Below, piece by piece: positions 7,877 to 16,920 of a DNA stretch of 64,000 nucleotides. Every line of letters starts with the position of its first letter. Positions within the stretch are counted from its first letter, which is position 1. The notes under the pieces are model-generated. The model was not told the DNA's origin and ran no database searches. It saw only the letters and a list, made by a program, of their open reading frames with translations. The position numbers and the translations under genes are program-made. Origin of the DNA: G963662265 sp963668545 (lineage in GTDB: Bacteria; Spirochaetota; Spirochaetia; CADAEX01); NCBI GenBank assembly GCA_963668545.1, contig OY764868.1, positions 2,604,001 to 2,668,000 of the forward strand, given 5' to 3'.

Positions 7877-9310
7877 AATAACAAGAAAATTTGTAAAACA
7901 TTTCAGATTAATTCCAATATCATGTGTTACAAATAAAATAGTGTGATTTTCTTCTTTTCCTATTTCTTCACAAAGACTGATAACCCTTTCCCTGTTGAAG
8001 CTGTCAAGCCCCTGACAGGGTTCGTCAAGTACAAGCAGTTCAGGATCCTTGATCATCGCCCTTGCAATAAGAGCAAGCCTCATTTCGCCGAATGACAGGT
8101 CTGTAAACAGATTTCCCCTTCTGGAATAAAGACCTGCAAATTTCAGCCATCTCCTGCCCTTTTCAATATCGCTTTCATTTATCTCATTATAAATCCCAAT
8201 AGAGTCAAAAAGTCCGGAAATAACAGCATCAAGAACAGTACATCTTACCCTGTATCTGAACTGGAAATCACCGGATACAAATCCTATCTTTTTCTTTATA
8301 TCCCAGATACTTTCGCCTGTTCCCCTTTTCCTGCCGAAAAGTGTTATATCATTTGCATAACTCTGAGGATTATCCCCGTTTACAAGACTAAGAAGAGTGG
8401 ATTTGCCGGCCCCGTTAACACCTGTAATTTTCCATTTCTCCCCTCTCATGACTCTCCAGCTAAAGCTGTCAATAATATTCCGGCCGCTGTAGCTTACAGT
8501 TACATTATTCATATCAATAAGAATATCCTGCAGCTGCTTTTCACCAAGGTCTGATTTCCCGGAAAACAGCGGTGATGCAAATAAATCACCCTTCTCGGCA
8601 GCAGCGTCTTTATCAGCATCTTCTGTCATGTGAGTTTTTCTGTAGAGGGCTTTTCCTTTTTCAATTTCACCTGAAAACTTCAAAACACCGTCAGATAAAA
8701 GAATCATTCTCTCTGCTTCATCAGGAAAATCCTCAATCCTTCCGGTAATAAGGACAAGATAACATCCTTTTTTTATCAGCCGGCTTATCACATCAGCAAG
8801 ATGTTCCCTTGCCTGAAAATCCAGACCATCAAAGGGATCATCAATAACCAGCAGATCAGGCTTTTTAAGAAGAGCTGAAAGGAGGAGCACTTTACGGAAT
8901 TCTCCCGTTGAAAGGAATTTAAGTCCTCTTTTCATAATAGAGGAAACAGAGAAAAGATTTATTAATTCCGCTGCGAAATCAGGATCCGGGTAGTTTTCCA
9001 CAGATAGAAAATCACAGACAGAAGTCCCTTCATCAACAGCACCATGCATAAGACGGGACTCATCCTTTTTCTTTTCAGCTTCCATAATCTTTTCCTGCAG
9101 CTCAAAAGAGGTATACCCGGTTACAGCTGATCCGTTTACAGAACCTTTGCACGGTGTGATGATCCCTCCTATGACCTTTCCCAGTACAGATTTACCGCTT
9201 CCGTTGCTGCCTGTAATTACCCAGCATTCTGCTTCGGAAAAATCTGCTGTTATATTTTCAAGCAGCAGTTTCCTGCCATGTTTCACAGTTACATTTTCCA
9301 GTGATATCAT
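7862..9310 (-). CDS. double ABC ATPase, ModF-like
   Basis: A single chain of about 482 residues with two ABC ATP-binding domains and no membrane part. Domain 1 has Walker A GSNGSGKS near residue 36, signature LSTGEF near 135 and Walker B LLVIDDP near 155. Domain 2 has Walker A GVNGAGKS near 297, signature LSFGEM and Walker B LLVLDEP near 430. Both signature loops deviate from LSGGQ. Size and layout resemble E. coli ModF (orphan double ATPase). Start: the upstream ATG overlaps GAGGA, so the second ATG (9310) with 7 nt spacing is chosen. No permease or binding protein is adjacent, so role in transport is unproven. Confidence 0.8.
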   Translation of the reverse strand: MISLENVTVKHGRKLLLENITADFSEAECWVITGSNGSGKSVLGKVIGGIITPCKGSVNGSAVTGYTSFELQEKIMEAEKKKDESRLMHGAVDEGTSVCDFLSVENYPDPDFAAELINLFSVSSIMKRGLKFLSTGEFRKVLLLSALLKKPDLLVIDDPFDGLDFQAREHLADVISRLIKKGCYLVLITGRIEDFPDEAERMILLSDGVLKFSGEIEKGKALYRKTHMTEDADKDAAAEKGDLFASPLFSGKSDLGEKQLQDILIDMNNVTVSYSGRNIIDSFSWRVMRGEKWKITGVNGAGKSTLLSLVNGDNPQSYANDITLFGRKRGTGESIWDIKKKIGFVSGDFQFRYRVRCTVLDAVISGLFDSIGIYNEINESDIEKGRRWLKFAGLYSRRGNLFTDLSFGEMRLALIARAMIKDPELLVLDEPCQGLDSFNRERVISLCEEIGKEENHTILFVTHDIGINLKCFTNFLVIEKKQ

Positions 9311-9366
9311 TAACATTCCTCACAGTCTGATATAAAATTCTGATACTGTTTTATTCCCGAAGGTAT

Positions 9367-10269
9367 TCAGCTACTGAAATCTCCGTTTTCCCTTTTTTTC
9401 TGCACAAGATCTGAAAAAGCCCGGACAAAGGGGTTGTTCTGCTTTCTCGTATTCATGCATATACCGACAAGATAGGGTTCAAGAACAGGTTCAATATCAA
9501 TTTTCCTTATACTCTCCTTGAGAGGGCTTTTATCAATAACAAGCTCAGGAACAACCCCCAAACCGCATCCAAGTCCCACCATTGCGATAATCGCTTCATT
9601 GCCTGAAACCTGGGCATATATATCAGGCTTGATTCCCTTATCTGAAAACCATCTGTCAACCCTGTTCCTTGCAACACCTCTCTCGGGAAGAATAAAGGGT
9701 GTTTTTTCCAGTTCAGGATTGCTGTACTCCTTTTTAAGAAACCATGTTTCTGTTGCGGGAGCAATAAAAACAAGGGGTGTAACAGTAACTGGAACAAAAA
9801 GGATATTATCAGGAAGCTTTTCAGGCATCATTGTTATGGAGACATCAACCTCATTATCTACGGCCTTCTGCATGGTGCTTCCGGCATCTCCTGTCTGCAG
9901 TTTTATATGTATATCAGGATAGAGGGCTCTGAAATCAGCTATTATAGCAGGAAGAATACTGTAACAGGCAGTTACAGTACAGAAAAGCGATATTTCCCCT
10001 TTCAGATTCTTCTCATTGATAACAGCGTTATGCTGAAACTCCTTGAGCTTCTCAAGTATATCAACAGCGTATTCCTTAAAAAGCTCCCCCGCAGCTGTAA
10101 GTTCAACTGATCTGTTGCTTCTTTCCAGAAGGTCATATCCAAGATCAGCTTCAAGCCGCTTTATGCTTCTTGTAAATGCTGAAGGGCTCAGATTGCATCG
10201 CCTGCTTGACTTACCAAAATGAAGAGTCTCTGCTATGCTCAGAAAATGTCTCAGCTGCATTATATCCAT
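9367..10269 (-). CDS. ilvY: LysR-type regulator, IlvY-like
   Basis: A 300-residue LysR activator. The N-terminal winged helix (MDIMQLRHFLSIAET..., residues 1-65) matches the spacing and key residues of E. coli IlvY (HFGKSSR, SPSAFTRSIKRLE, LTAAG). Residues 90-300 form the effector domain. It is divergent from ilvC, the arrangement known in enterobacteria where IlvY activates ilvC in response to acetolactate or acetohydroxybutyrate. Start ATG has GGAG 8 nt upstream. The shared 113-bp intergenic region holds inverted repeats that could be its operators. Confidence 0.9.
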   Translation of the reverse strand: MDIMQLRHFLSIAETLHFGKSSRRCNLSPSAFTRSIKRLEADLGYDLLERSNRSVELTAAGELFKEYAVDILEKLKEFQHNAVINEKNLKGEISLFCTVTACYSILPAIIADFRALYPDIHIKLQTGDAGSTMQKAVDNEVDVSITMMPEKLPDNILFVPVTVTPLVFIAPATETWFLKKEYSNPELEKTPFILPERGVARNRVDRWFSDKGIKPDIYAQVSGNEAIIAMVGLGCGLGVVPELVIDKSPLKESIRKIDIEPVLEPYLVGICMNTRKQNNPFVRAFSDLVQKKRENGDFSS

Positions 10270-10284
10270 TTCACGCTCCGGATC

Positions 10285-10354
10285 GTTGCATATTTTACAA
10301 CATTATAATTTATTTAAACCATTTAACACAATACAATACTGTGATATATTGTAT
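10285..10354. promoter_or_regulatory. ilvY-ilvC intergenic operators
   Basis: Two inverted repeats: GTTG at 10285-10288 with CAAC at 10298-10301, and a perfect 8-bp pair, ATACAATA at 10331-10338 with TATTGTAT at 10347-10354. IlvY binds tandem operators in E. coli; assignment here is by position and symmetry. Confidence 0.5.
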
Positions 10355-10382
10355 GTCAAACAATATTATCAGGAGAAAAATC

Positions 10383-11849
10383 ATGAATTATTTTAATTCA
10401 TTGCCATTCAGATTACAGATTGAAGAACTTGGACAGTGCAGGTTTATGAATAAAGATGAGTTCAACGGTGTTGAAAAACTCAAAGGGAAAAAAATCGTTA
10501 TTGTAGGATGCGGAGCCCAGGGCCTCAACCAGGGACTGAACCTCAGGGACAGCGGTCTTGATGTTTCATACACATTAAGAAAAAGCTCTATCGAGACAAA
10601 ACGACAGTCCTGGAAAAATGCCACAGAAAACGGCTTCAAGGTTGGAACATATGAAGAAATGATCCCGACAGCAGACCTTGTATGCAACCTCACTCCGGAC
10701 AAACAGCATACACCTGTAATAAATGAAATCATGCCTCTCATGAAAAAGGGTGCAGCTCTTTCATACTCACACGGATTCAACATTGTTGAAGAGGGCATGA
10801 AAATAAGAGAAGACATAACAGTTATCATGGTAGCTCCGAAATCTCCGGGAACAGAAGTAAGAGAGGAATACAAGAGAGGTTTCGGCGTCCCAACACTTAT
10901 TGCGGTTCACAGGCTGAATGATCCGAACGGCGATGGTCTTGAACTTGCAAAAGCATATGCAGCAGGTACAGGCGGAGACAAAGCAGGTGTTCTCCAGTCA
11001 TCCTTTGTTGCAGAAGTTAAATCAGACCTCATGGGTGAACAGACAATTCTCTGCGGGATGCTCCAGGTGGGGTCGCTTCTCTGCTTTGACAAGATGGTTG
11101 AAAAAGGGGTTGATCCTTCCTATGCTGCAAAACTGGTACAGTACGGATGGGAAACAGTTACAGAAGCGCTCAAACACGGCGGAATTACCAACATGCTTGA
11201 CAGACTCTCAAATCCCGCAAAAATCGCTGCTTTTGATATGGCTGAAGAACTTAAAAACCTTATGGGTGATCTTTTCAAGAAGCATATGGATGATATCCTG
11301 AGCGGAGAATTCTCTTCAACAATGATGAAAGACTGGGCAGCAGGAGACAAGGACCTTCTCACATGGAGAGAAGAGACAAATACAACTGCATTTGAGAAAC
11401 AGTCAGTAACTGAAAGGGAAATCAGCGAGCAGGAATACTTTGACAACGGAATTCTCATGGTTGCTTTTGTCAAGGCAGGGGTTGAACTTGCTTTCGATAC
11501 AATGGTTTCTGCAGGAATCAAACCTGAATCTGCATACTATGAATCACTTCATGAAGTTCCTCTTATTGCAAATACAATTGCCAGAAAAAAACTCTATGAA
11601 ATGAATGTTGTAATTTCCGATACTGCTGAATACGGGAACTACCTGTTCGCAAGCAGATGCATACCTCTTCTTACAGGTTTCATGAAAACTGTTGATTCCG
11701 ATGTCATAGGAAAAGGAATGGACTCATCAGACAACGGTGTTGATAATGTAAGGCTTATTGAAGTAAACGATGCTATCAGAAGCACCGGCGTGGAAAAAAT
11801 AGGGAAAGTGCTCAGGGGATATATGACAGCTATGAAGGCAATCATATAA
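10383..11849 (+). CDS. ilvC: ketol-acid reductoisomerase, class II (long form)
   Basis: NADPH- and Mg-dependent isomeroreductase of valine, leucine and isoleucine synthesis; cytoplasmic. The 488-residue product aligns along its whole length with the long E. coli-type enzyme: Rossmann motif GCGAQGLNQG near residue 45, NLTPDKQH, APKSPGTEVREEYKRG, and the duplicated knotted C-terminal domain with the EYGNYLF motif. Start is the ATG at 10383 with Shine-Dalgarno AGGAG; the frame is open further upstream but that part is not coding. No other ilv gene is in the window, so ilvC stands alone with its regulator. Confidence 0.97.
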   Translation: MNYFNSLPFRLQIEELGQCRFMNKDEFNGVEKLKGKKIVIVGCGAQGLNQGLNLRDSGLDVSYTLRKSSIETKRQSWKNATENGFKVGTYEEMIPTADLVCNLTPDKQHTPVINEIMPLMKKGAALSYSHGFNIVEEGMKIREDITVIMVAPKSPGTEVREEYKRGFGVPTLIAVHRLNDPNGDGLELAKAYAAGTGGDKAGVLQSSFVAEVKSDLMGEQTILCGMLQVGSLLCFDKMVEKGVDPSYAAKLVQYGWETVTEALKHGGITNMLDRLSNPAKIAAFDMAEELKNLMGDLFKKHMDDILSGEFSSTMMKDWAAGDKDLLTWREETNTTAFEKQSVTEREISEQEYFDNGILMVAFVKAGVELAFDTMVSAGIKPESAYYESLHEVPLIANTIARKKLYEMNVVISDTAEYGNYLFASRCIPLLTGFMKTVDSDVIGKGMDSSDNGVDNVRLIEVNDAIRSTGVEKIGKVLRGYMTAMKAII

Positions 11850-11886
11850 TCTACAAAATATACAGTAATTTTCATTATAATATTTA

Positions 11887-11920
11887 AAGGGCCCATTTCA
11901 ACAAAAAGGGCCCTTTCTTA
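11887..11920 (+). terminator. rho-independent terminator of ilvC
   Basis: Perfect stem AAAGGGCCC / GGGCCCTTT (11887-11895 with 11909-11917) followed by TCTT. Confidence 0.85.
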
Positions 11921-11979
11921 TTGCTTATTAAAAACGTAAAATATCCTGTTTTCCAGCAGGAAAACAGGAACAGAAGCTG

Positions 11980-12741
11980 TCATTTGCTGAAATGAAAAAT
12001 ATCTTTATCATTGGCAAAAACAATATTCTTATCCTCTGAAGGATATTTATATATCTCTTCAGAAAGGAAATCTTCATAAAAATGGGTAAGAACAAGTTTC
12101 ACAGGCATTGCCCTTTCATTGAATTTCAGAATACCGGGCCAGGTCATATGACCTGATTTATCATAAAACTTCTCACTGTGTGAACATTCCACAACAGCAA
12201 TGTCAGCATATTTTCCCAGCTTTACAATATTTCCATTATATTCAGTATCCCCGCTGTAGAATAATGATCTTCCATTTCTGTCATCAAAGCGGTAACACAG
12301 ACTTTTTTCTGTATGAAAAGTCTTTTCAGCAGAAACATCAAGATCCAGTATTTTAAATCGGCCGGGCAGAACTTCCGTTATATTGATTTTTTCAGGGCGG
12401 TACCCGTTTTCACTGGGAAAAAGCCATTTCTTTGCATCATAAAGAATTTTCCTAATACCTTCCGGTCCTGTAATATTCAATATGTTATTACCTCTGGACC
12501 TCATATCAAGTGACAGTATAAGAGCAAACAGATCAGATATATGATCATAATGAAAATGGGTAATAAGTATATTATTCAGTCTTGAAAAATCTGTTTCAAT
12601 ATCAGTCAGCTGCCCAAGTATTCCGGGACCGCAGTCTATGAGGATCAGTTCATCGTTATTATCCAGAAGATAGCCGGAACATTTTCTATCAGTAACAGGT
12701 ACAATTGTCCCTGTTCCAAGTACAGTCAGTTTATTCAGCAT
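11980..12741 (-). CDS. MBL-fold metal-dependent hydrolase (RNase Z/phosphodiesterase-like)
   Basis: A 253-residue metallo-beta-lactamase-fold protein. The metal motif THFHYDH is near residue 61-67, with further ligand positions in SGDTEYN (about 165), VECSHSEK and LTHFYEDF near the end. N-terminal LGTGTIVP is typical of the RNase Z/arylsulfatase-like branch. It is the last gene of the ABC importer operon, 17 nt after the ATPase gene, which suggests that it acts on the imported compound, for example a phosphodiester or cyclic phosphate. That is inference; nothing in the sequence fixes the substrate. Confidence 0.75.
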   Translation of the reverse strand: MLNKLTVLGTGTIVPVTDRKCSGYLLDNNDELILIDCGPGILGQLTDIETDFSRLNNILITHFHYDHISDLFALILSLDMRSRGNNILNITGPEGIRKILYDAKKWLFPSENGYRPEKINITEVLPGRFKILDLDVSAEKTFHTEKSLCYRFDDRNGRSLFYSGDTEYNGNIVKLGKYADIAVVECSHSEKFYDKSGHMTWPGILKFNERAMPVKLVLTHFYEDFLSEEIYKYPSEDKNIVFANDKDIFHFSK

Positions 12742-12758
12742 TTTGTTCCACCAGATCC

Positions 12759-13808
12759 CTAGCTGTCCTGAAGAATATGCAGCTTATCCGGTTTCAGATA
12801 AATAAAGACTTCACCTTCCAGAATATTTCTATATCCCGGATCATAGCAGTCTGCAATAATTTTACTGCCCAGAGCCTCAATCCAGTATCTGATATAAGCA
12901 CCTTCAAATATATAATTAAGGACTTTTCCCCTGAAAAGATTTTCAGAACCATCATCATTATCCCGGATCTCGAGCATTTCAGGGCGGAGGCAGAGCTTAC
13001 CCTTCCCTTCCATGTAATTGCCCGAAATTTTTATCTTATCCCCGAAATCAGAAACAAACAGATTTCCCCCTTCTACAACTTCCCCTTCAAGAAGATTTGA
13101 TGTTCCGATAAATTTTGCTGTAAATTCATCTGTGGGGGTGAAATATATATCCTGGGAAGAGGCATACTGAAGTATTTTTCCATTATTAATAACCGCGATC
13201 CTGTCTGAAAGTGCAAGAGCTTCACCCTGGTCATGTGTAACATATATTGTGGTAATACCCAGTTTTTTCTGAAGCTGCCTCAATTCAGCCCTGATATTCA
13301 TCCTGAGTTTTGCATCAAGATTTGAGAGGGGCTCATCAAGAAGAAGTACCTCCGGTTCCATAACAAGGGCCCTTGCAAGTGCAACCCTCTGCTGCTGTCC
13401 TCCTGACAGCTGGGAAGGAAAGCGTTCGAGAAGGTTTCCGATATCAAGATATGATACTGTTTTTTCAAGCCTGGAATTTATTGTCTTTTTATCCATTTTT
13501 TTTATATTGAGACCATAACAGATATTATCTCGTATGCTTAAATGGGGAAAAAGAGCATAATCCTGAAAGACCATTGTTGTATTTCTCAAATGGGTGGGAA
13601 CATCATTAATGAGATTACCTCCTATATATATTTCCCCTTCCTGAACTTCATAGAACCCGGCAATTGTCCTTAGAAGTGTAGTCTTACCGCATCCTGAAGG
13701 ACCTAAAAATGTTGTAAACAGCCCCTTTTCTATTTCAAGATTTATATCATGAAGAACTTCAGTCTTTCCGAAACTTTTGTAAAGATTTTTTATCACAAGA
13801 TGATCCAT
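12759..13808 (-). CDS. ABC importer ATPase, FbpC/PotA type
   Basis: ATP-binding subunit of a binding-protein-dependent importer, 349 residues. Walker A GPSGCGKTT near residue 36, Q-loop FQDYALFPH, signature LSGGQQQR near 136, Walker B VLLLDEPLSNLD, switch His in YVTHDQGE. A C-terminal TOBE-like domain follows residue 235. Shine-Dalgarno GGAGG precedes the ATG. It lies between the permease gene and the MBL hydrolase gene. Family members serve iron(III), thiamine, polyamines, phosphonates and hexose phosphates, so the ATPase itself does not reveal the substrate. Confidence 0.9.
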   Translation of the reverse strand: MDHLVIKNLYKSFGKTEVLHDINLEIEKGLFTTFLGPSGCGKTTLLRTIAGFYEVQEGEIYIGGNLINDVPTHLRNTTMVFQDYALFPHLSIRDNICYGLNIKKMDKKTINSRLEKTVSYLDIGNLLERFPSQLSGGQQQRVALARALVMEPEVLLLDEPLSNLDAKLRMNIRAELRQLQKKLGITTIYVTHDQGEALALSDRIAVINNGKILQYASSQDIYFTPTDEFTAKFIGTSNLLEGEVVEGGNLFVSDFGDKIKISGNYMEGKGKLCLRPEMLEIRDNDDGSENLFRGKVLNYIFEGAYIRYWIEALGSKIIADCYDPGYRNILEGEVFIYLKPDKLHILQDS

Positions 13809-13824
13809 TTATTCCTCCATTTAC

Positions 13825-15432
13825 CTAATCAAAAATTTGTATCTTTTTCCCTGCAATTTTTCTCCCGACAGCCAGTATAAGGAACGAGATACAGAGCAGA
13901 AAAGTTGTCAGTGCAGCTGCTTTTCCGAAAAATCCGTCACTTACAAAATTCATGATCGTAAATGTTGCAACCTTATTTCCTGAAGTTGCAAGAAATACAA
14001 TTACACTCAGTGTTGTAATGGATCTTATAAATGAAACTATAAATGCGGAAATAAAAGAGCTTTTAACCAGAGGGGCTTCTATCTGCCAGAATATTTTCAA
14101 CTGGTTTGCCCCCAGATTGGATGCCGCTTCACTTAATGAAACAGATATCTGTTTAAAAGAGTTAAGTCCTGTCTGATATCCCATGGAAATGTTCCAGAAT
14201 ATCATTGCCAGAATAACAATTACTGCAGTACCGTAAAGATCAACAGCACCTCTTGTAAATGTTACTGAATACCCGATACCTATAAAAATTCCGGGAAGTG
14301 CAGCCGGAAGAATTGATGTAAAATCTATGTATTTTGTAATCAATCCCCTGTTTCTGCTTACAAGATAGGCAGCAATTATAGCAAACAGTGCACTGATACA
14401 TCCTGCAGTTACAGAATAAACAACACTGTTAACAAGCTCTCTTCCCCTGTTCAGGACTTCACTGATCCATCTCAGTGTAAGTGACCAGTCAAATCCCCAT
14501 CCTTTGACAAAAGCACCCATCAGAATACCGAAATAAACCAGCATTATCATGACAGAAACAATCAGGCAGAAAAGAAAAAAAAGCATCCTTGCATACCATA
14601 CTGTAGGCTTCTGTTTTATGTTGACTATCTTCCCTGTTATAGTCACATAGGATCTTCTCTGTACCCAGAACCTCTGAAAAAGGAATATGGCAACAGAAGG
14701 GATAAGAAGAATAATTGAAATCACGGCAGCACCGGCAACATCTCCCCAGCCCTCCACTCTCATCCAGGCTTCTGTTGCAAGAACAGAAAAATCTCCAGAT
14801 ATCATGATCGGATTTCCGAAATCTGCAAGAACAAGAATGGAAACCAGAAGTGCTGCACCTGCTACACCTGGGGTTGAAAGAGGGAGTGTTATTGTTCTGA
14901 ATAGTCTGAATCCGTCAGCCCCAAGGTTACGTCCCGCGTATTCAACACTGGGGGAAATTGATCTCAACACTCCCTCGATTGACATTGCAGCTACCGGAAA
15001 AAATGCAATAGTCTGGGCAAGCCATAAACCATGCCATCCCAGAATTGATGCCCTCACACCGAAAAGGCCGTATGTAATAAGTCCGTTTTTCCCGAAAAGC
15101 ATCAGATAACTGAAAGCAACCATGAATGGCGGGGAAAAAAGAGGGAGGATTGAAACAACTTTAAAGTATTTTTTAAATGGAATATCAGTTTTAACAATAC
15201 TGTATGCATATATAAATCCGAATACTGTTGCTGTAATAGTTGACAGAACCATAATAAAGAGGCTGTTAAAAGCAGCTTTTCTGTATCTGAAATCAGAAAA
15301 CACCTTTATATAGTCATCAATATCAGGAAACAGGAAAACACTTATAATCGGATAGATAACAAAAATTGTCAGTGCAACTGTTATAATTACAAACATCAGA
15401 AGAAGTATTGGATCTTTGAATATTTTTTTCAT
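13825..15432 (-). CDS. ABC importer permease, fused two-domain FbpB type
   Basis: Inner-membrane permease of 535 residues with about 12 hydrophobic helices in two homologous halves. Each half carries an EAA-type coupling loop: AGRNLGADGFRLFRTI in the first and EAASNLGANQLKIF in the second. This fused form is typical of the iron(III)/2-aminoethylphosphonate/hexose-phosphate group. Gap to the ATPase gene is 16 nt, and the binding-protein gene lies just upstream. Confidence 0.9.
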   Translation of the reverse strand: MKKIFKDPILLLMFVIITVALTIFVIYPIISVFLFPDIDDYIKVFSDFRYRKAAFNSLFIMVLSTITATVFGFIYAYSIVKTDIPFKKYFKVVSILPLFSPPFMVAFSYLMLFGKNGLITYGLFGVRASILGWHGLWLAQTIAFFPVAAMSIEGVLRSISPSVEYAGRNLGADGFRLFRTITLPLSTPGVAGAALLVSILVLADFGNPIMISGDFSVLATEAWMRVEGWGDVAGAAVISIILLIPSVAIFLFQRFWVQRRSYVTITGKIVNIKQKPTVWYARMLFFLFCLIVSVMIMLVYFGILMGAFVKGWGFDWSLTLRWISEVLNRGRELVNSVVYSVTAGCISALFAIIAAYLVSRNRGLITKYIDFTSILPAALPGIFIGIGYSVTFTRGAVDLYGTAVIVILAMIFWNISMGYQTGLNSFKQISVSLSEAASNLGANQLKIFWQIEAPLVKSSFISAFIVSFIRSITTLSVIVFLATSGNKVATFTIMNFVSDGFFGKAAALTTFLLCISFLILAVGRKIAGKKIQIFD

Positions 15433-15503
15433 AATAACTCCGATGATACAATCAGGCAGGGGGAGAATAACCCTGCCTCACAAATCAGATGAATAACTTT
15501 TAC

Positions 15504-16535
15504 TTATTTACCTGTAATCTCCGCCCATTTCTTTTTCCAGCTGTCAATATTTTTTGCAGCCGCATCCAGGTCCCATTTTGAAAGCTTCAGACTTTCAAAA
15601 GCAGGCACTCCATCGGGAAGTTCAACTCCGCCTCTGACAGGATACCTGTATCCGTTTGCGGCATTTATTTTACCGGCTTCCTTGGAAAGGAGGAAATCTA
15701 TGAATTTCTGTGCATTTTCCTTATTCGGGGCATTCCTGATAATTGATGCCGCTCCGATTTCAAATCCTGTATCCTCCGGAAATACAACTGTTATAGGGAG
15801 GTCTCCCTGTATTTTCTGTTTAAGTGTATCATGTCCCCATGCAAAACCTACAATCGCTTCTCCCTGGCTTACAAGAGGAATAGATCCGTTAGCCCCTTTT
15901 GTATACTGGGCAACATTTGGATGAAGCTGTCTTATAAAATCAAATCCCTTCTCTTCACTTCCCATCCTGAAAATCTGGGCACACATCATCAGGTATGCTC
16001 CACCTGTTGTTGCAGGATTTGATGCAATAACTTCACCTTTGTATGCTGGGTTTAATAGATCATCCCATTTTGAAGGGGCTTTTATCCCCTGCGGAGCAAT
16101 TTCCTTTTCATATCTTTCATTATTATAGATCATACAAAGTGCTCCGAGATACCATCCTGTCCAGTAGTTCGACCTGTCCATAAGATCCTGTGAAATACCT
16201 TCTTCATCAATTACTGGTGATCTGTATGATTCCAGAAAATTGTTTTCAGCAAGATCTGAATGATAGTTTGAATTTCCCCCGATAAATACATCAGCTCTTG
16301 GAGATTCTGCTTCAGCTTTGATTCTCCCTGTTATACTTCCAGCCTGTTCAATCTGAAGAGCAATTTCAGCTTTTATCCCTGTCTTTTCTTCAAAAGCCCT
16401 GCACAAATCATTGGCAGTCTTTTCATCAAGTGCCGCATAGATAAGTACTTTTTCATCTTCCTTTTCCTTATTTCCCCCTGCAAAAGCAGAACATGCAATT
16501 ACTGAAACAAGTAACAGCAATAAAACTCTTTTCAT
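15504..16535 (-). CDS. ABC importer substrate-binding protein (family 1, FbpA/AfuA-like)
   Basis: Periplasmic solute-binding protein, 343 residues. The signal sequence ends either at a relaxed spirochaete-type lipobox (VIA-C) or after AFA, before GGNKEKEDEK; both are possible. The body shows the usual two-lobe pattern of iron(III)-type binding proteins, with VLIYAALDEKTAND at the first strand and ANGYRYPVRGGVELP near the end. Start is taken at the ATG at 16535, which has AGGAGG; the frame is open 18 codons further. With a LacI regulator and PfkB kinase nearby and shared operators, a sugar or sugar phosphate is more likely than iron. Confidence 0.85.
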   Translation of the reverse strand: MKRVLLLLLVSVIACSAFAGGNKEKEDEKVLIYAALDEKTANDLCRAFEEKTGIKAEIALQIEQAGSITGRIKAEAESPRADVFIGGNSNYHSDLAENNFLESYRSPVIDEEGISQDLMDRSNYWTGWYLGALCMIYNNERYEKEIAPQGIKAPSKWDDLLNPAYKGEVIASNPATTGGAYLMMCAQIFRMGSEEKGFDFIRQLHPNVAQYTKGANGSIPLVSQGEAIVGFAWGHDTLKQKIQGDLPITVVFPEDTGFEIGAASIIRNAPNKENAQKFIDFLLSKEAGKINAANGYRYPVRGGVELPDGVPAFESLKLSKWDLDAAAKNIDSWKKKWAEITGK

Positions 16536-16686
16536 TTTTTCCTCCTGTAGTTTTTCAAGAAAATAAATATTCAGATCACAGATCTGCATTGGCTGGAGAT
16601 ATTTTTGAGAATATTGATAACTCCATGTATTTAATTCAACTTTGCAATAATCGGTGTCAACTGATATTTACTTTCAGAATTCTTAA

Positions 16687-16700
16687 TGATCGCGCTCTCA
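16687..16700. promoter_or_regulatory. LacI-type operator 1
   Basis: TGATCGCGCTCTCA, a pseudo-palindrome of the type seen at 16800, 17936 and 18055. It lies about 150 bp upstream of the binding-protein start. Confidence 0.6.
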
Positions 16701-16799
16701 TTTATAATAACATCAACCTTTATTTTTTGCAATATATATTTATTAATCTTTTATTTCTTTGTTATACATATATTTATTTACAGTTTATCCCCTTATTTT

Positions 16800-16813
16800 T
16801 GTAAGCGCTCTCA
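16800..16813. promoter_or_regulatory. LacI-type operator 2
   Basis: TGTAAGCGCTCTCA, same motif and orientation as operator 1, 113 bp away. A pair at this spacing could be bridged by one LacI tetramer or by two dimers. Confidence 0.6.
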
Positions 16814-16854
16814 TTTTGGATAAATATTAACAAATTTGAAGTATTTGAATAATC

Positions 16855-16872
16855 AAACTGGGCAACCGGTTT
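16855..16872. terminator. hairpin with GCAA tetraloop downstream of lacI
   Basis: AAACTGG - GCAA - CCGGTTT forms a 7-bp stem with one G-U pair and a GNRA loop when read on the plus strand. A related sequence (AAAC...GTTT around GGCAACCA) overlaps the lacI stop at 16907-16923. There is no good T tract, so terminator or operator are both possible. Confidence 0.3.
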
Positions 16873-16920
16873 ATATACTGAGAATGTATATTATTTTTAT
16901 GAAAAAACAGGCAACCAGTT

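Noticed and set aside
10176..10382. N-terminal extension of the ilvC frame
   Set aside because: It overlaps ilvY and the operators, is not similar to IlvC, and a good ribosome site marks ATG 10383.
12759..16535. Straight annotation of the ABC importer as an iron(III) transporter
   Set aside because: The subunit types allow it, but the LacI/PfkB/MBL context and shared operators point to a carbohydrate-type substrate; left open.
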